Positions 24,169 through 44,952 of a stretch of 64,000 bases of DNA are shown here, piece after piece. The position numbers and the translations under genes are program-made. Each line of letters opens with the position of its first letter. The stretch's first letter is position 1. The stretch is from Tetragonia tetragonoides (Eukaryota > Streptophyta > Magnoliopsida > Caryophyllales > Aizoaceae): NCBI GenBank assembly GCA_038025085.1, contig CM076153.1:4867501-4931500 (forward strand), written 5' to 3'. The notes beneath the pieces are model-generated. The model was given only the letters and a program-made list of their open reading frames with translations, was not told the DNA's origin and made no database searches.

Positions 24169-25341
24169 ACGTAAATCGCAAATTACTAAACGTAAATTCC
24201 CACTTTCCACAATATCCCTAGGTAATTTTCAGGCCTTTCTCTCTCTTCCTTCCTTTTCTCTCAATCAATTTTCACTCTCTCTCCCCCTAAACTAAATCCA
24301 GAGATCGACCACGGACCACCACTGACAAATATAGGCACACTCATCGCAACAACTACCCCAAAATTGAGATCTCTCAGTTTCAGGTGGGCATTTTGTTCAT
24401 TGTTGCCACTCGTGCTCTTCTACCATTTTTCCTCATCGGCTCTTCAGAAAACCAAATCGAAAAAAAGAAGAAAAAGCTTCAAGATCACTGATGAACTCGG
24501 TGGCTTCAATATGTGATTTCAAAATCAAACAAAACAGAACAAACAAAACGACAAATCAAATCAAATCAAAATCTACAAAATTCCACCCAAAACAATTTGA
24601 TCTGATCTCTGCTACATGCTATGCGCCCTCTTTTTCTCTCTCTTCAAGTGGCGAGAGGAGAGAGATTGTTGATTTGATCTGATCTCTGCTACATGCTATG
24701 CCCCCATTGACAAATTCATACTAATCTACTCATGAAGAGTTTCCAGATGGGCTAAAGATTAGGGCTTTCTTCTCAGGCTTATTCGGGATGTCATTGAGGG
24801 TATAATCGAGAATCCAAATCAGACCCAAGTTTTGAATAGCCCCAGATGAGACCATATCTGAGAAGCTTGATTGTAAAATTCCTTTAAGCTTCTGTTTCCC
24901 ATCACTGGCTGCAAACCTGAAGGAATTTCAACCAAAACCAACGAATCAATCACCTCAACAAACAACTACTACCAAAAACTAGTGATTAAAAAAGAAAAAA
25001 AATAAAATACAAGATCTCAAAACCCTAAAGACCAAATGTGAAGTGACCCACTTGACTTGAGTAAATGAATTTCAAGTCAATTAATTTCGGAGGAACATAG
25101 ATAGAGACAATGGGTTACTTACATAAATCGATTATCAACACCTTCAGATCCAAAACTTGAACAACAAGATCAGGCACAAGCATTATTGATTGACTTGAAG
25201 GAAGGATGAGAGAGAGGGGATGATATTAGGGAGGATTGAGAGGAAAAAAAAAACAAGAAGGAAGGTGCTTTACAAATATAAAGGGTATTGTGGAAAGTAT
25301 TGGAAAAAAAATATTTGCGTTTAGTAAAATGGGATTTACGT
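24169..25341. mobile_element. TIR element (Mutator-like?) upstream of the E2 gene
   Basis: Both ends carry related inverted sequences. The left has ACGTAAATCGCAAATTACT, then aaacgtaaattcccactttccacaat. The right, inverted, has ACGTAAATCCCATTTTACT, then AAACGCAAATA and ACTTTCCACAATACCC. The 1,173-bp interior begins with a CT-rich tract like a plant 5' UTR, and holds a direct repeat of gatctgatctctgctacatg (24598 and 24674). No transposase and no clear target duplication were found. It lies about 280 bp upstream of the E2 start codon. Confidence 0.6.
24598..24710. repeat. Direct repeat within the TIR element
   Basis: A segment of about 30 bp (ttgatctgatctctgctaca, then tgctatgc) occurs at about 24598 and again at about 24674, a 76-bp offset. 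Confidence 0.75.
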
Positions 25342-26087
25342 TAAGCAATTCCGTTTTTTTATTGTTTCTTACTTCAGCTAGGTACTTTGACTAAATTAGG
25401 AAACGGATTGATCTTGGCCGTTGAACTGGGGATTTTTTTTAAGGAGGGGTTTGGACGGTTGAGATTGAGAAGTAGGGATTGGGGAGCATGAGTCAACCTA
25501 TGTCAGTCACAAAGTCAGGCTCATGTCCGTAGTGTAGGTCCCACTGTGCATGACTTGCACGTGTTACTGTTGTTTTGGTTTGCCTCACTTTTGCTCCCGG
25601 TTTACATGCGTACGCCACAAGCTATGCAATACAACTTCTGTTTCTGGAATACTAAAATTTAAAGTAAAAAAAAATAATTACTTTTCCTCTTGTGGACTTT
25701 CACTCTTTCAGCTAGTTTGTTGGTGTTTGGTTCTTTCCAAACTTGGAATTTTCCTTTTTTGGACTTTTTGGAAAATTTATGTTGATGATAGCAAGTGAAA
25801 ATGGAAACTATATAGATCTTTAAGATTGCTTTGTTTGGTGTTTAGTAAAGAAGATTGTCAAAACTTAAAAGTATGGAAATATGCTAAAATTTTCTAATTA
25901 TAATTTGTCTAATTAAATTTTCATAGTTTTTCCTAAAAACGTGGAAAATTTATGAAAATATAAGGAAATCTAAAAGAAAAATCTTCATTCTACAATAAAA
26001 TTTCTCCAATAACCAATCAAACATAATAATATTGTGTAAATTTTCTATTATATTTTTACAACCTTTTATAATGATGAACCAAACAAG

Positions 26088-26754
26088 TGAAAATGATAAG
26101 TTTTTTTTTTTTTTTTTTTTGAGAGGGGAATAAGAAATTTTCATTAATAGAAAAGCCATAAGGCATCTTCAATCAAAATAACCCTAGAATATACTAAATT
26201 AACAGTAACAACACAATTTTTGCTAACAAGACAATTGACAAGGACACCTCGGTGCGACTCCCAACATGCATAGTAACCATGTGCTTCCTTTGATGTATCT
26301 TCATCTTTGACGGAAGTGGAGATCTTCACCGCGAGCAATGCAATGACTTACCCACAAAACTCTGTTTGATACCATTGATTGTATGTATATCCGGTCCCCG
26401 AAATCATATTGAATCTATAAAATAGAAATCGCACTATAGGCGAAAAGAGAATCCTACGAAGAGGAAGAAATGAAAAAAACCAAAGAACTCCACAAAGGGA
26501 GAGAAATTTATTCCACCTAGAGCGAAAAAGAGTAGAAATTAGAGTCAAACTAGATGAAAAACATCAAATACAGGCCGGAAATGACCTAAATTGGTCCTCC
26601 CGCCCTGAAACTATGATGAAAGATGAGAAGAGGCAAAAGAGAAAAGTTAGGATTTTGAGAGGAGAGAGAAAGGGGAAAAAAAATACCTATCTTTGCAAAT
26701 TACTAATTCCTTGTTAGTAGTAGTACTAATTTTCTTAATGAAAATGATAAGTTT
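26088..26754 (-). mobile_element. Poly(A) retroposon with 16-bp target duplication
   Basis: The 16-bp sequence TGAAAATGATAAGTTT occurs at 26088-26103 and again at 26739-26754. Between them is about 635 bp that, read on the minus strand, ends in a pure A tail (the T-run at 26101-26120), preceded by tattaatgaaaatttc, a LINE-like 3' terminus. No reverse transcriptase domain is present, so this is a 5'-truncated or internally deleted LINE, or another retroposed transcript. Confidence 0.75.
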
Positions 26755-28450
26755 ACAGTTTTACTCATGTAAATTTTCACTCTTTTTTTTACGGTTTCCT
26801 TCATTTACAAAGTTTCCAAACATAATGTTAGGACGTGGTTTTTTCCATTTTCACTTATCTGATATAATTAGGTGTGTGGTCAAGGGTAGTGATTTCGCCA
26901 AAACAATTATCACTTAAGCAAGTGACTCAAGTAAATAAAACATTTGTTTTGGAATGAGTGAACTTTGCCTTGAAAAAACATTGTTTGATCTCGATTGATC
27001 TAATCGAGTGAGTGACCACCATTGATCTGATATGACAGGGTGACTTACCTAAATTGAAATGAACATGTAAGTGACCTTCATTGCTCTGATCCAAATAGGT
27101 AAATAATCTCCCCGTATTTGATATGACCGAATAAGCGTAAATAAGAGAAAATAATCGTTAGTTTTCACTAATTCCCACTAGTCAAACCTGACATAAATAG
27201 CAAGATCAATTGCCCTAGTCTGAACATGTAAATGACCCTATTGACCGAGTTTGAGTGGGTTAGTGTTCTCCACGGATTCAGACCAAATGAAATGAAATGA
27301 AATGTAATTAATAAATAACATAGTATTACTATGCGAGGTGATTCCAATAATCAAATTAGTTGAACATGAACTTTGACTTCATTAAAACCTCTTCATATTG
27401 GGACAAAATTACGCAACCAGATAATTGTGAAAAAATATGAAAAAAAATCTCATTTAGATTTTGAGATCAACCGTTGTTACACTTATAAATTTTGAAACAA
27501 ACTAAACTTAATTCGAAATGTCATCATCTAATACGAGGGAGATTTTAGGAGGATTAGTTATGGTTTATGTCAGGTCTCACTAAATACTTATTCTGTCGCT
27601 GTTTATAAATCCAATTAAATTCATTTCACTTTTTTTTTTTAGCTTGGTTGATTTTCCTTTCGTTGCCTTAATCTTTTGACCACAATTTCAATCTCGCCCA
27701 TTCGGGATGGTTGCAAGTTGCAAGTTTATAGTTTTTAAAATTTATTATCTCTCTATAGAATTTCTTTTTGGAGTTGAAATTTCTTTTCCTCATAGTTATC
27801 CACTTAATTTTCGAATTTGACAATAGAAAATTAAAAATTAAAAACTCATAAATCAAAATCCACTCTAAACAGCCTAATGAAAATATAATTTTTCAAAAGT
27901 ACTGCACATTAGAATATTTTCCAAAAACTTCTGATAATATGTACAATTCAAAAATCAAAAGTACGGTATATTATCTTTAGATTTTAAAATTTTATATTAT
28001 TTCAACTTTTTTTAAACAAGTGTCTATTTTTTTTTATTTTTTTATTTAGGAAAGAGGAAATAAACTTTAAAGGTCGTCATAGACGGATTAACCCCTTTCA
28101 GGAGCCCATGACAATGGACAAGTGCGATGGCAAAATGATACTGTACTTAGGTTCGACTCGTGAGTGTAGACCGAACTTACTTGTAGGCCCACTAAGCCCA
28201 GCCTGCATAGAGACCAAACTAGCATTTGATGAATTTATTGTTGTGAAGACCCTTAAACATTGTTTATTGTTTGTATAGTCCCTTAAGTATTGTTTATTGT
28301 TTGTGTAGTCCCTTAAGTCATCGTGGACGCTCTCAAATCTATGTCTTCCAGGAACGAAGTAACTTTAGCGCATGTCCTGCAATTTCATCAAACCAATAAC
28401 ACTCGGATCTTTCAAATTCTCTCACATCACTTGAACAAACCATAAATCAA
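26755..28450. other. Intergenic AT-rich DNA before the NSF gene
   Basis: No coding region is supported. A possible tRNA-like segment (AGTGCGATGGC then GGTTCGACTC, near 28118-28155) hints at a SINE head. A short tandem repeat, attgtttattgtttgtrtag then tcccttaag, lies near 28258-28318. Confidence 0.4.
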
Positions 28451-28545
28451 AAACAACACTATCTGATATAAAACCCTACAAACCCACTGCGATCAAATTC
28501 TCTCTCCTCTCTCTCTCTCCTCTTGAAGCTAGTTGATGCGCAACA

Positions 28546-38823
<10,278 letters not shown>

Positions 38824-39202
38824 TTCAGTGTAGGGTAAGGTTTGATAATGTGGTATGCTTTATTGAGCTGCTTTGGGGTTCTTTTTGCACACAGAATCTT
38901 GGAGGTTGGACATGGTTCCAGAACAGTGAGTAGATTTGGTGATTGATGTATTCATTCTTTGATCTTTTTCACACAATTTGTCTGAAGTCCAGCTGTCTTA
39001 CCCTGGTTTTTGTAGTTTTAGCTGGAATGTATCAGGACCTTAGAGATTTAACCGATGTATCTATTTTGTTATAAACTTCGACACGTTACAGACTTACAGA
39101 AGATAAATGAGAGTGAGCATTGCATAACTAACTCAGCTAACAGCTGTTTTGTTGGTACTACATGTATGAGGTGTATTTTTTTTTCTGCATGCTGTAAACA
39201 AA
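38824..39202. other. 3' UTR of NSF and intergenic DNA
   Basis: Begins with the NSF 3' UTR. AT-rich with no coding signal. Confidence 0.45.
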
Positions 39203-39328
39203 ACGCATGTTGATTTTTTTTAAAAGTGCAAGGAAGTCACCCTCTTTGAAGGTAATGAGACTCGATCCATTGGGACAAGTGTGGGGTTGGCCATTGCGCT
39301 ACCCACCTCAAGCTCAACGCATGTCGAT
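39203..39328 (-). mobile_element. Very short tRNA-derived SINE with 12-bp target duplication
   Basis: ACGCATGTTGAT (39203-39214) and ACGCATGTCGAT (39317-39328) flank about 102 bp. On the minus strand this has an A-box-like GGGTAGCGCAATGG, a B-box-like GGATCGAGTCT and a terminal A run (plus-strand T-run at 39213-39220). Confidence 0.7.
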
Positions 39329-39786
39329 GTAATGGACTCCAGCATTTGCTTTTCTTTTTGTACATGTTAGCAGATTTTGCAAGGATAGGACGACTTGCTG
39401 TTTTCTGCGGACACATTTGCTACGCAAGTGATTGGCCCCTGGAGTTGCATGGGAATGGGATTCTTTCAAACTTAGTTGTTGGTCAATAAGAACTAAGAGC
39501 TGGACATTCATGATTCACCTATGGGTTTAAAAGTAAAGTGAGATACTCTTATGAAAAGATAGGAAACTCATCTATCTCTAGTCTCTTTCCTAACATACTG
39601 AGGGTGACATGAGAGGAAGATAGAAGGCCACAATGGCTTCTTTGAAGGAGATATTCGTTTTGGATGGCGTTTGCACTTCTCATGTTGTGCCCCTTTGGGC
39701 CCCACAATAGCATCTCGATTCGCACACGCTGCACGCTGTTGCATACTTGCATACCTAGCTGCAAGCCTACAAAGCTCTTCATGGTC

Positions 39787-39794
39787 TATAAATA
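39787..39794 (+). promoter_or_regulatory. TATA box of the first metallothionein gene
   Basis: TATAAATA, 125 bp before the ATG. The surrounding tctataaataccaagccatt resembles the promoter of the second metallothionein gene, tctataaatacctagccatg, so the core promoter was duplicated along with the gene. Confidence 0.8.
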
Positions 39795-39911
39795 CCAAGC
39801 CATTGTTCATAGGTTGAGCTCATAAGCAACTCTGCAACTCACAGCAAGCTACAAGCAACGACATTTTCTAAACCCCCTTGAGCTCATTTGCATATTTGCT
39901 CTCTCATCAAA

Positions 39912-40391
39912 ATGGCCGACAAGTGTGGAAACTGCGACTGTGCTGACAAGAGCCAGTGTGTGTAAGTGCATTGATTTCCATATCCACCGAACTGTTTTAG
40001 AGTTTAGTGTTGTAGGCCTTTCTTAATAGACATATAATTAAGTCTTACGGATGTCAACTAGCTTAACTGGTTAAAATCTTACCTTTTTGTTGTTGTTGTT
40101 GTTGTTGGATAAGTTACAATTTGCGTGTTGCGATTTGCAGGAAGGCAAACCAATACGGCATTGACAACATTGTGAGCGAGATGAAGTAAGTTTGAAATAA
40201 AGATAATCATGAGATAGCATGATACACTTAGTTCAATATATATCATTATAAACTCGATTAGTTTTAATGATTATTTTCTTGGATTGTGTTCTTTTAGCTA
40301 TGTTGAAGCCATGGAAGGAGCCGAGAATGATGGCAAATGCAAGTGCGGCTCTAGCTGCTCTTGCACCAACTGCACCTGCGGATGTCACTGA
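39912..40391 (+). CDS. Type 3 plant metallothionein, copy 1
   Basis: Small cysteine-rich metal-binding protein (Cu, Zn) of the plant type 3 metallothionein (MT3) class. Exons 39912-39961, 40141-40185 and 40298-40391 join in phase to 62 residues. The N-terminal cysteine cluster is KCGNCDCADKSQC and the C-terminal cluster is CKCGSSCSCTNCTCGCH, separated by a cysteine-free spacer of about 30 residues. That CGNCDC plus CxCGxxCxCxxCxCG arrangement is diagnostic for type 3. Both introns are GT-AG, and intron positions match the second copy. All expected cysteines are present, so it should be functional. Too short and too spliced to appear as one open frame. Confidence 0.95.
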
Positions 40392-41764
40392 ACACCCTCT
40401 AAATGAACTACATACATATATGTACTGAGTGATGATATAGTACATCATATATCTGTTAGAATAAGTTGTTGCTATCGCTGTTAATTATCTATTTCACAGT
40501 TTCATGTAATGGCCTTGTGTGCCTAATTAATTATATTGCTAATTATATTATATTAGATTATGTATCCTTGGCCTTCTATATTTTGACGTCAACGCGTTTA
40601 ATTAAATTAAAAACATTGATGTTTAACGAAAAGGAAATAAGAACTTTCTCACTGGCAAATTAAGAAGCACCGTTATAAATTGGATCGGATAACTCATACT
40701 CAAAATCAAATTTTTGTGGAAATTATTGTTGTAATCAATATAAAGGACGATTTCTGCAAGTTAAAACACAAGATGTTAAGGACGCCTAAATAAGGGTCAT
40801 GACTTATTTAGTAATCACCACTGGAATAGTAAATTTGTACCTTAATTATATGAACTAGTTAACAATATTTTTACATTAATATGTATATAATCCGTCAAGT
40901 GGATCAACTAATAATTGGTAAGTAAGGACTAAGTAGTATTGTTGTGTGATGAGTTATGGGAGGGACCAACCAATTTGATGTGTATGCACAGAGGAGATGT
41001 GAGTAAAACAGAGGGAAAAGAAAACCGATACATCAATTTATATGCCAAATACTATGTGAGAAAACCACACGTACAATATAGTTAACAACATTACAATTAC
41101 GTGGAAAACCATTTATTGATTACTCAATGCAATCTTAGACACAGTACCCTCTAGCTGTAATTTTGCTTATGTTAATGACTGTAATAGGGTTATGCGCCCC
41201 AAACTTATTCCAGTTTAGTTTTAATTGATTGGTTCATTTGCGTCAAAAAAAAAAAAAAGATTACTCAATGCAAGATAAGTAGATAATCAAGTACAAACCA
41301 TGATATGGGATCGTCAATAATAAACATATAGTACTAAACACTTAAGTACAATCAAGTATCAACAACAAATGAGTTAAAATAAACGAGGCCATCAAGAGTA
41401 TGGTAGTACCGGACTGTAACAGTACTCAAGTAGCTAGCTAGCCAAACAGTTCAAAGCTAATTACCTCATGTTTGTTATTGAATACATGAGTCCGAACATA
41501 ATGTACGTAATGGAAGGTGCCTCAATCGTCATTCACTCGATTCACTCACATCTTCTTTTTTGAGGAGGGAAAAAAAAAGCCTCACAAGTTGAAAAACAAA
41601 ACAAACATAAATTAACCTGGATATCTTACACACATTTTGTACTCTAGATATTATTTGAGAACGATGAAAAATAAACTAATGCAATGACTAAAATCCGCAA
41701 ATTAAATAGCCAAATTCTCCAATTGGCTTTATTTTTTAGCCAAAAAAGCCCTACAAGCTGAGTG

Positions 41765-41975
41765 GAAGCAAGGGCGGGGGCGGATACAGGCCTTCGCACC
41801 TGCGACATGAAAAAAATATATACAAAATGAGTATCTTTATTGACCAATTTATAATTTTTGTCTTTAATTTCGCCCCTTTAAAATAAATACAAAATGAGTA
41901 TCTTTATTGACCAATTTATAGTTTTTGTCTTTAGTTTCGCCCCTCTAAAATAAAAATCCTGCCTTCGCCATCAAA
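41765..41975. mobile_element. Decayed hAT-like remnant with internal tandem duplication
   Basis: A left end like gcgggggcggatacagg and a right end like cctgccttcgcc (inverted) recall the hAT ends of the element at 8044-8845. Inside, a segment of about 62 bp (acaaaatgagtatctttatt, then gaccaatttata) occurs twice in tandem near 41821 and 41889. Confidence 0.45.
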
Positions 41976-42409
41976 AAGTCTTCCTCCAGGCTGACTTAGC
42001 CACTAATTAAGGGTTTTCCCTTTGATTTTGATTATGATAAATCAGAATATGTTGATGTAGATAGTTTTGAGCCAAAAATGTACATTATTCCATTCACTTG
42101 TGACCACCAGCTTGTGTTCACTTTCCCATTACGATCGATAAAGAGACTGCTTTTGCACTTGGAAATAAACAACATATATATGTAATCAGAGAATCTCCTT
42201 TTTATTTTTTTCTCCCCTTCTTATTGATCAATTGTTAGAGTCCTGAGAAATCAAGGCAAACGACCACTGTCGACCAGTCCTTATATAGGATTTATCTTTT
42301 TTTTTGTTTAATAATTAGCCCTTGTTATAAAGGATTAGCCAAGTAGTAGCACGCAATCAGAACCTTCTGATGTTACATGGGGTTGTTTTAAATGTCTAAT
42401 CCCGTTACT

Positions 42410-42580
42410 CAAGAGGTGTTAGCTCACTGGTAAACAAGTTGCAACTTGTACACCAGGGGTTCAAATCTCGCTCTTGGGGAGCACCTACACGAATTAATTT
42501 GTAGTATACCCGATGTCGTGTGTTAGGAGGTACCCTTTAGCCATGCCTAAAGAAAAAGGGAGTTCCACTTTGCCAAACCA
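42410..42580 (+). mobile_element. tRNA-derived SINE (same family as 49403-49587)
   Basis: The head has an A box like TTAGCTCACTGGTAAAC and a B box like GGGGTTCAAATCTC. The body (gggagcacctacacgaatta, then attygt) matches the copy at 49403-49587 over its length. No A tail or target duplication was found, so this is the older copy. Confidence 0.75.
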
Positions 42581-43190
42581 ATTAAGATGACGTTTGGCCT
42601 TACTTGTGAGGAAAAAGTAGTTAAAAAAAAGTACAGGCATAACAATTTCTATCAAAAAAAAAAGAATACAGGCATAAAATGCAATGCTTAGATTTTCTAA
42701 TAGAAGGCTTATTATTGGAAGAATAAGCTGGGTGAGAGAGTTGAAGATGACACCCATTCATGATTCTGACTCCTGAGGCTTTCTGTTTGGATGAAAAGGT
42801 TAAAATGATTGTAGAGCTATGTTAAAAAAGCTTGCTTGGTTATTATTTATTCCTACAACTACAAGCAATTGTAACGCTAGCCACCCAAAGGAGCTTTTTT
42901 GTTGTTCTGATCTTTTCATCATGCTGCTTTTGTATATGCTGCAATTTGATCTCTCTAGCTCAAACAGAGATATACCACTCAATTTGAGAAATTAGAGAAT
43001 ATGACCCAGAAAAATAAAGAAAAGCCTATCTAGCTAAAGGTGAAAAGAGAGGAGGATAGCAATAGTAGATTCGATTTCAATGGTTTCCTTTCCATCTCTT
43101 GCTGCATGTTGATTGATGCATGTACATTTTAGCTAGCTCTGTGGGCCCAGCAATAGCTTGCGTCGTCACGCTTTCCGAGGCAAATTCATC

Positions 43191-43198
43191 TATAAATA
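43191..43198 (+). promoter_or_regulatory. TATA box of the second metallothionein gene
   Basis: TATAAATA, 110 bp before the ATG at 43301, in the same context as copy 1. Confidence 0.8.
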
Positions 43199-43300
43199 CC
43201 TAGCCATGGTGCATAAGTTCATATCATAAGCCAAAACACCTTCAAAGCCCTTCATTCTTACTACTTTGTATCTTCACATATCTTCATTCTCTCATCAACC

Positions 43301-43780
43301 ATGTCTGGCAAGTGCGGAAACTGTGACTGTGCTGACAGCACCCAGTGTGTGTAAGTCCCCTGGCCTCTTTCAGTATTTACATTTATATCTGAATGAAAAA
43401 GAATTCAGCTAATCTGTTTAAGATATATGAATATAGGTATTGATTATGCTAATGATCGATATTATTTGCATTTGTATATATGTACAGGAAGAAGGGCAAC
43501 CAGTTTGTTGTTGAAGCTGAGGTCATGACGTAAGTTCTATGTTTCTAATTGATCAAATCACTCTTACTTTGAACCATCAAATAAAATTCACTTTGGTTGC
43601 GTTTACTTGCTATGGTCGTTGCTAGTAATGCAATGCAATCATTTTATAGAGTAAATTGAGAATGATAATTCCCCCGCGTTTTGCAGCTACGATGATGCCA
43701 TGATCATGAATGCTGCTGAGAATGATGGATGCAAGTGCGGCTCCTGTGCTTGCACCACCTGCAGCTGTGGCTGTCACTAA
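43301..43780 (+). CDS. Type 3 plant metallothionein, copy 2
   Basis: Tandem relative of the gene at 39912, on the same strand 3.4 kb on. Exons 43301-43350, 43488-43529 and 43687-43780 join in phase to a protein of 61 residues. N-terminal cluster KCGNCDCADSTQC; C-terminal cluster CKCGSCACTTCSCGCH. The linker (QFVVEAEVMTYDDAMIMNA) differs strongly from that of copy 1, while the cysteine clusters are kept, so the pair is not very recent. The two introns are at the same places as in copy 1. Metal binding is expected in the cytosol, in copper homeostasis or detoxification. Confidence 0.95.
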
Positions 43781-44724
43781 GCACCAAATTGAGTTACATG
43801 TATTGATGCCTCACAAATCCATCAAAAGATTGTGAGCAGCATATTATGTAAAACTACTTACTGTTAGCAGATTAAAATAAGTGTCACCCTTTGTCACTCT
43901 TCAGTCCAAAGAGTGTGTGGTGTTTGTGTCTGAGTCTTTGTTTGTTTACAGCTATGTAATGGCCCTCTGTGCCTAATTATATATCTGCTTAATGATATGG
44001 GCTTGTTTTAGTATATATCTCCTTTCTTCCTTTCCACTTCTAAAATTTCAGCTGTTATTATTGTACAAATCATGCATTTTTTTTTTTTTACAAACCAAAC
44101 CACAAAATTCTGTCAACCCTTTTTACAGTAAATCAAAGTCCCAGATTCTGTTGATTCAAAAAAAAGAACAGATTTTGGAATATAACCCAGATTAGTAACA
44201 AGAGGCCCTAAGTAGCTAGGGCATGAACACAAGACGATCAAAACTACTCGTGTATGAAGCAATAAACTGTCAGTAGACTGTAGACGATAGCTACACATAT
44301 GTAGCTTGTCAGACGACAAAGACGTGGGTGAAAATAACGATGGCATTACCTAAGACTTTACATGGACATTGCAGCAAGACACACATACACCAAAGAGCGA
44401 AGACTCCTGTAAGGCCAAGCATGAAGCTTGATATATTGATAGACATGATTGAGAGTATTCATCAGGGGACAAGGAAGGAGTATAATACATAGCTCCAACA
44501 TCTTAGCATGTCATTCTCACGGATCACCAAAACGAGGAAAATGTCATCAGAGATATTATGGCCAAAATGTACATAAAATGAATATGTCACCACTAAAACA
44601 AGAGAAGTTTACTTCACATTATTAGAACATTTTATTCACACAAATGTGATGGAAGTAAATGTATAAACCAAAACGAAACGTCTATTTTCCAAAACTTTCG
44701 GATCAGGGTAATTCAACCTCAACA
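43781..44724. other. 3' UTR and intergenic DNA between convergent genes
   Basis: Holds the metallothionein 3' UTR and, to the right, the 3' UTR of COX17 on the minus strand. No gene seen. Confidence 0.45.
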
Positions 44725-44940
44725 TTAAACATTAAAGCCCTCCGCACGAAGGCATATTTTATGAGCCTCGATCCACTTGGTACATGCATCTTCACCGTGC
44801 TCTACTATGCATTCATCTCTTAGCCTCTTTGTATCAGGGCATGCACAACATATCTTCTTCTTAGGTTTTTGATTTTGCTCGGAAGCTTTGGTGACAGGTT
44901 CCTGGTTCCCAGGCTGTGTTGATGCAGGTAATCCACCCAT
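44725..44940 (-). CDS. COX17: COX17 copper chaperone
   Basis: Small mitochondrial intermembrane-space protein that delivers copper to Sco1 and Cox11 for cytochrome c oxidase assembly. The 71-residue product has the copper-binding Cys-Cys in KKKICCACP and the twin CX9C helices: CPDTKRLRDEC and CTKWIEAHKIC. It ends in the conserved LRAEGFNV. Cysteines are complete and the length is typical. The ATG at 44940 is the first and follows a splice acceptor (atacag, exon start 44952). The coding region is a single exon. A non-coding first exon ends at 47523 with a GTAAGT donor, so a 2.6-kb intron lies in the 5' UTR. Confidence 0.95.
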   Translation of the reverse strand: MGGLPASTQPGNQEPVTKASEQNQKPKKKICCACPDTKRLRDECIVEHGEDACTKWIEAHKICLRAEGFNV

Positions 44941-44952
44941 GATTACAAAATG

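Larger units (their letters stand above)
40392..43190. other. Spacer between the two metallothionein genes
   Basis: AT-rich DNA holding the 3' UTR of copy 1, a hAT-like remnant with a tandem repeat at 41765-41975, a SINE copy at 42410-42580, and the promoter of copy 2. No coding gene recognised. Confidence 0.5.
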
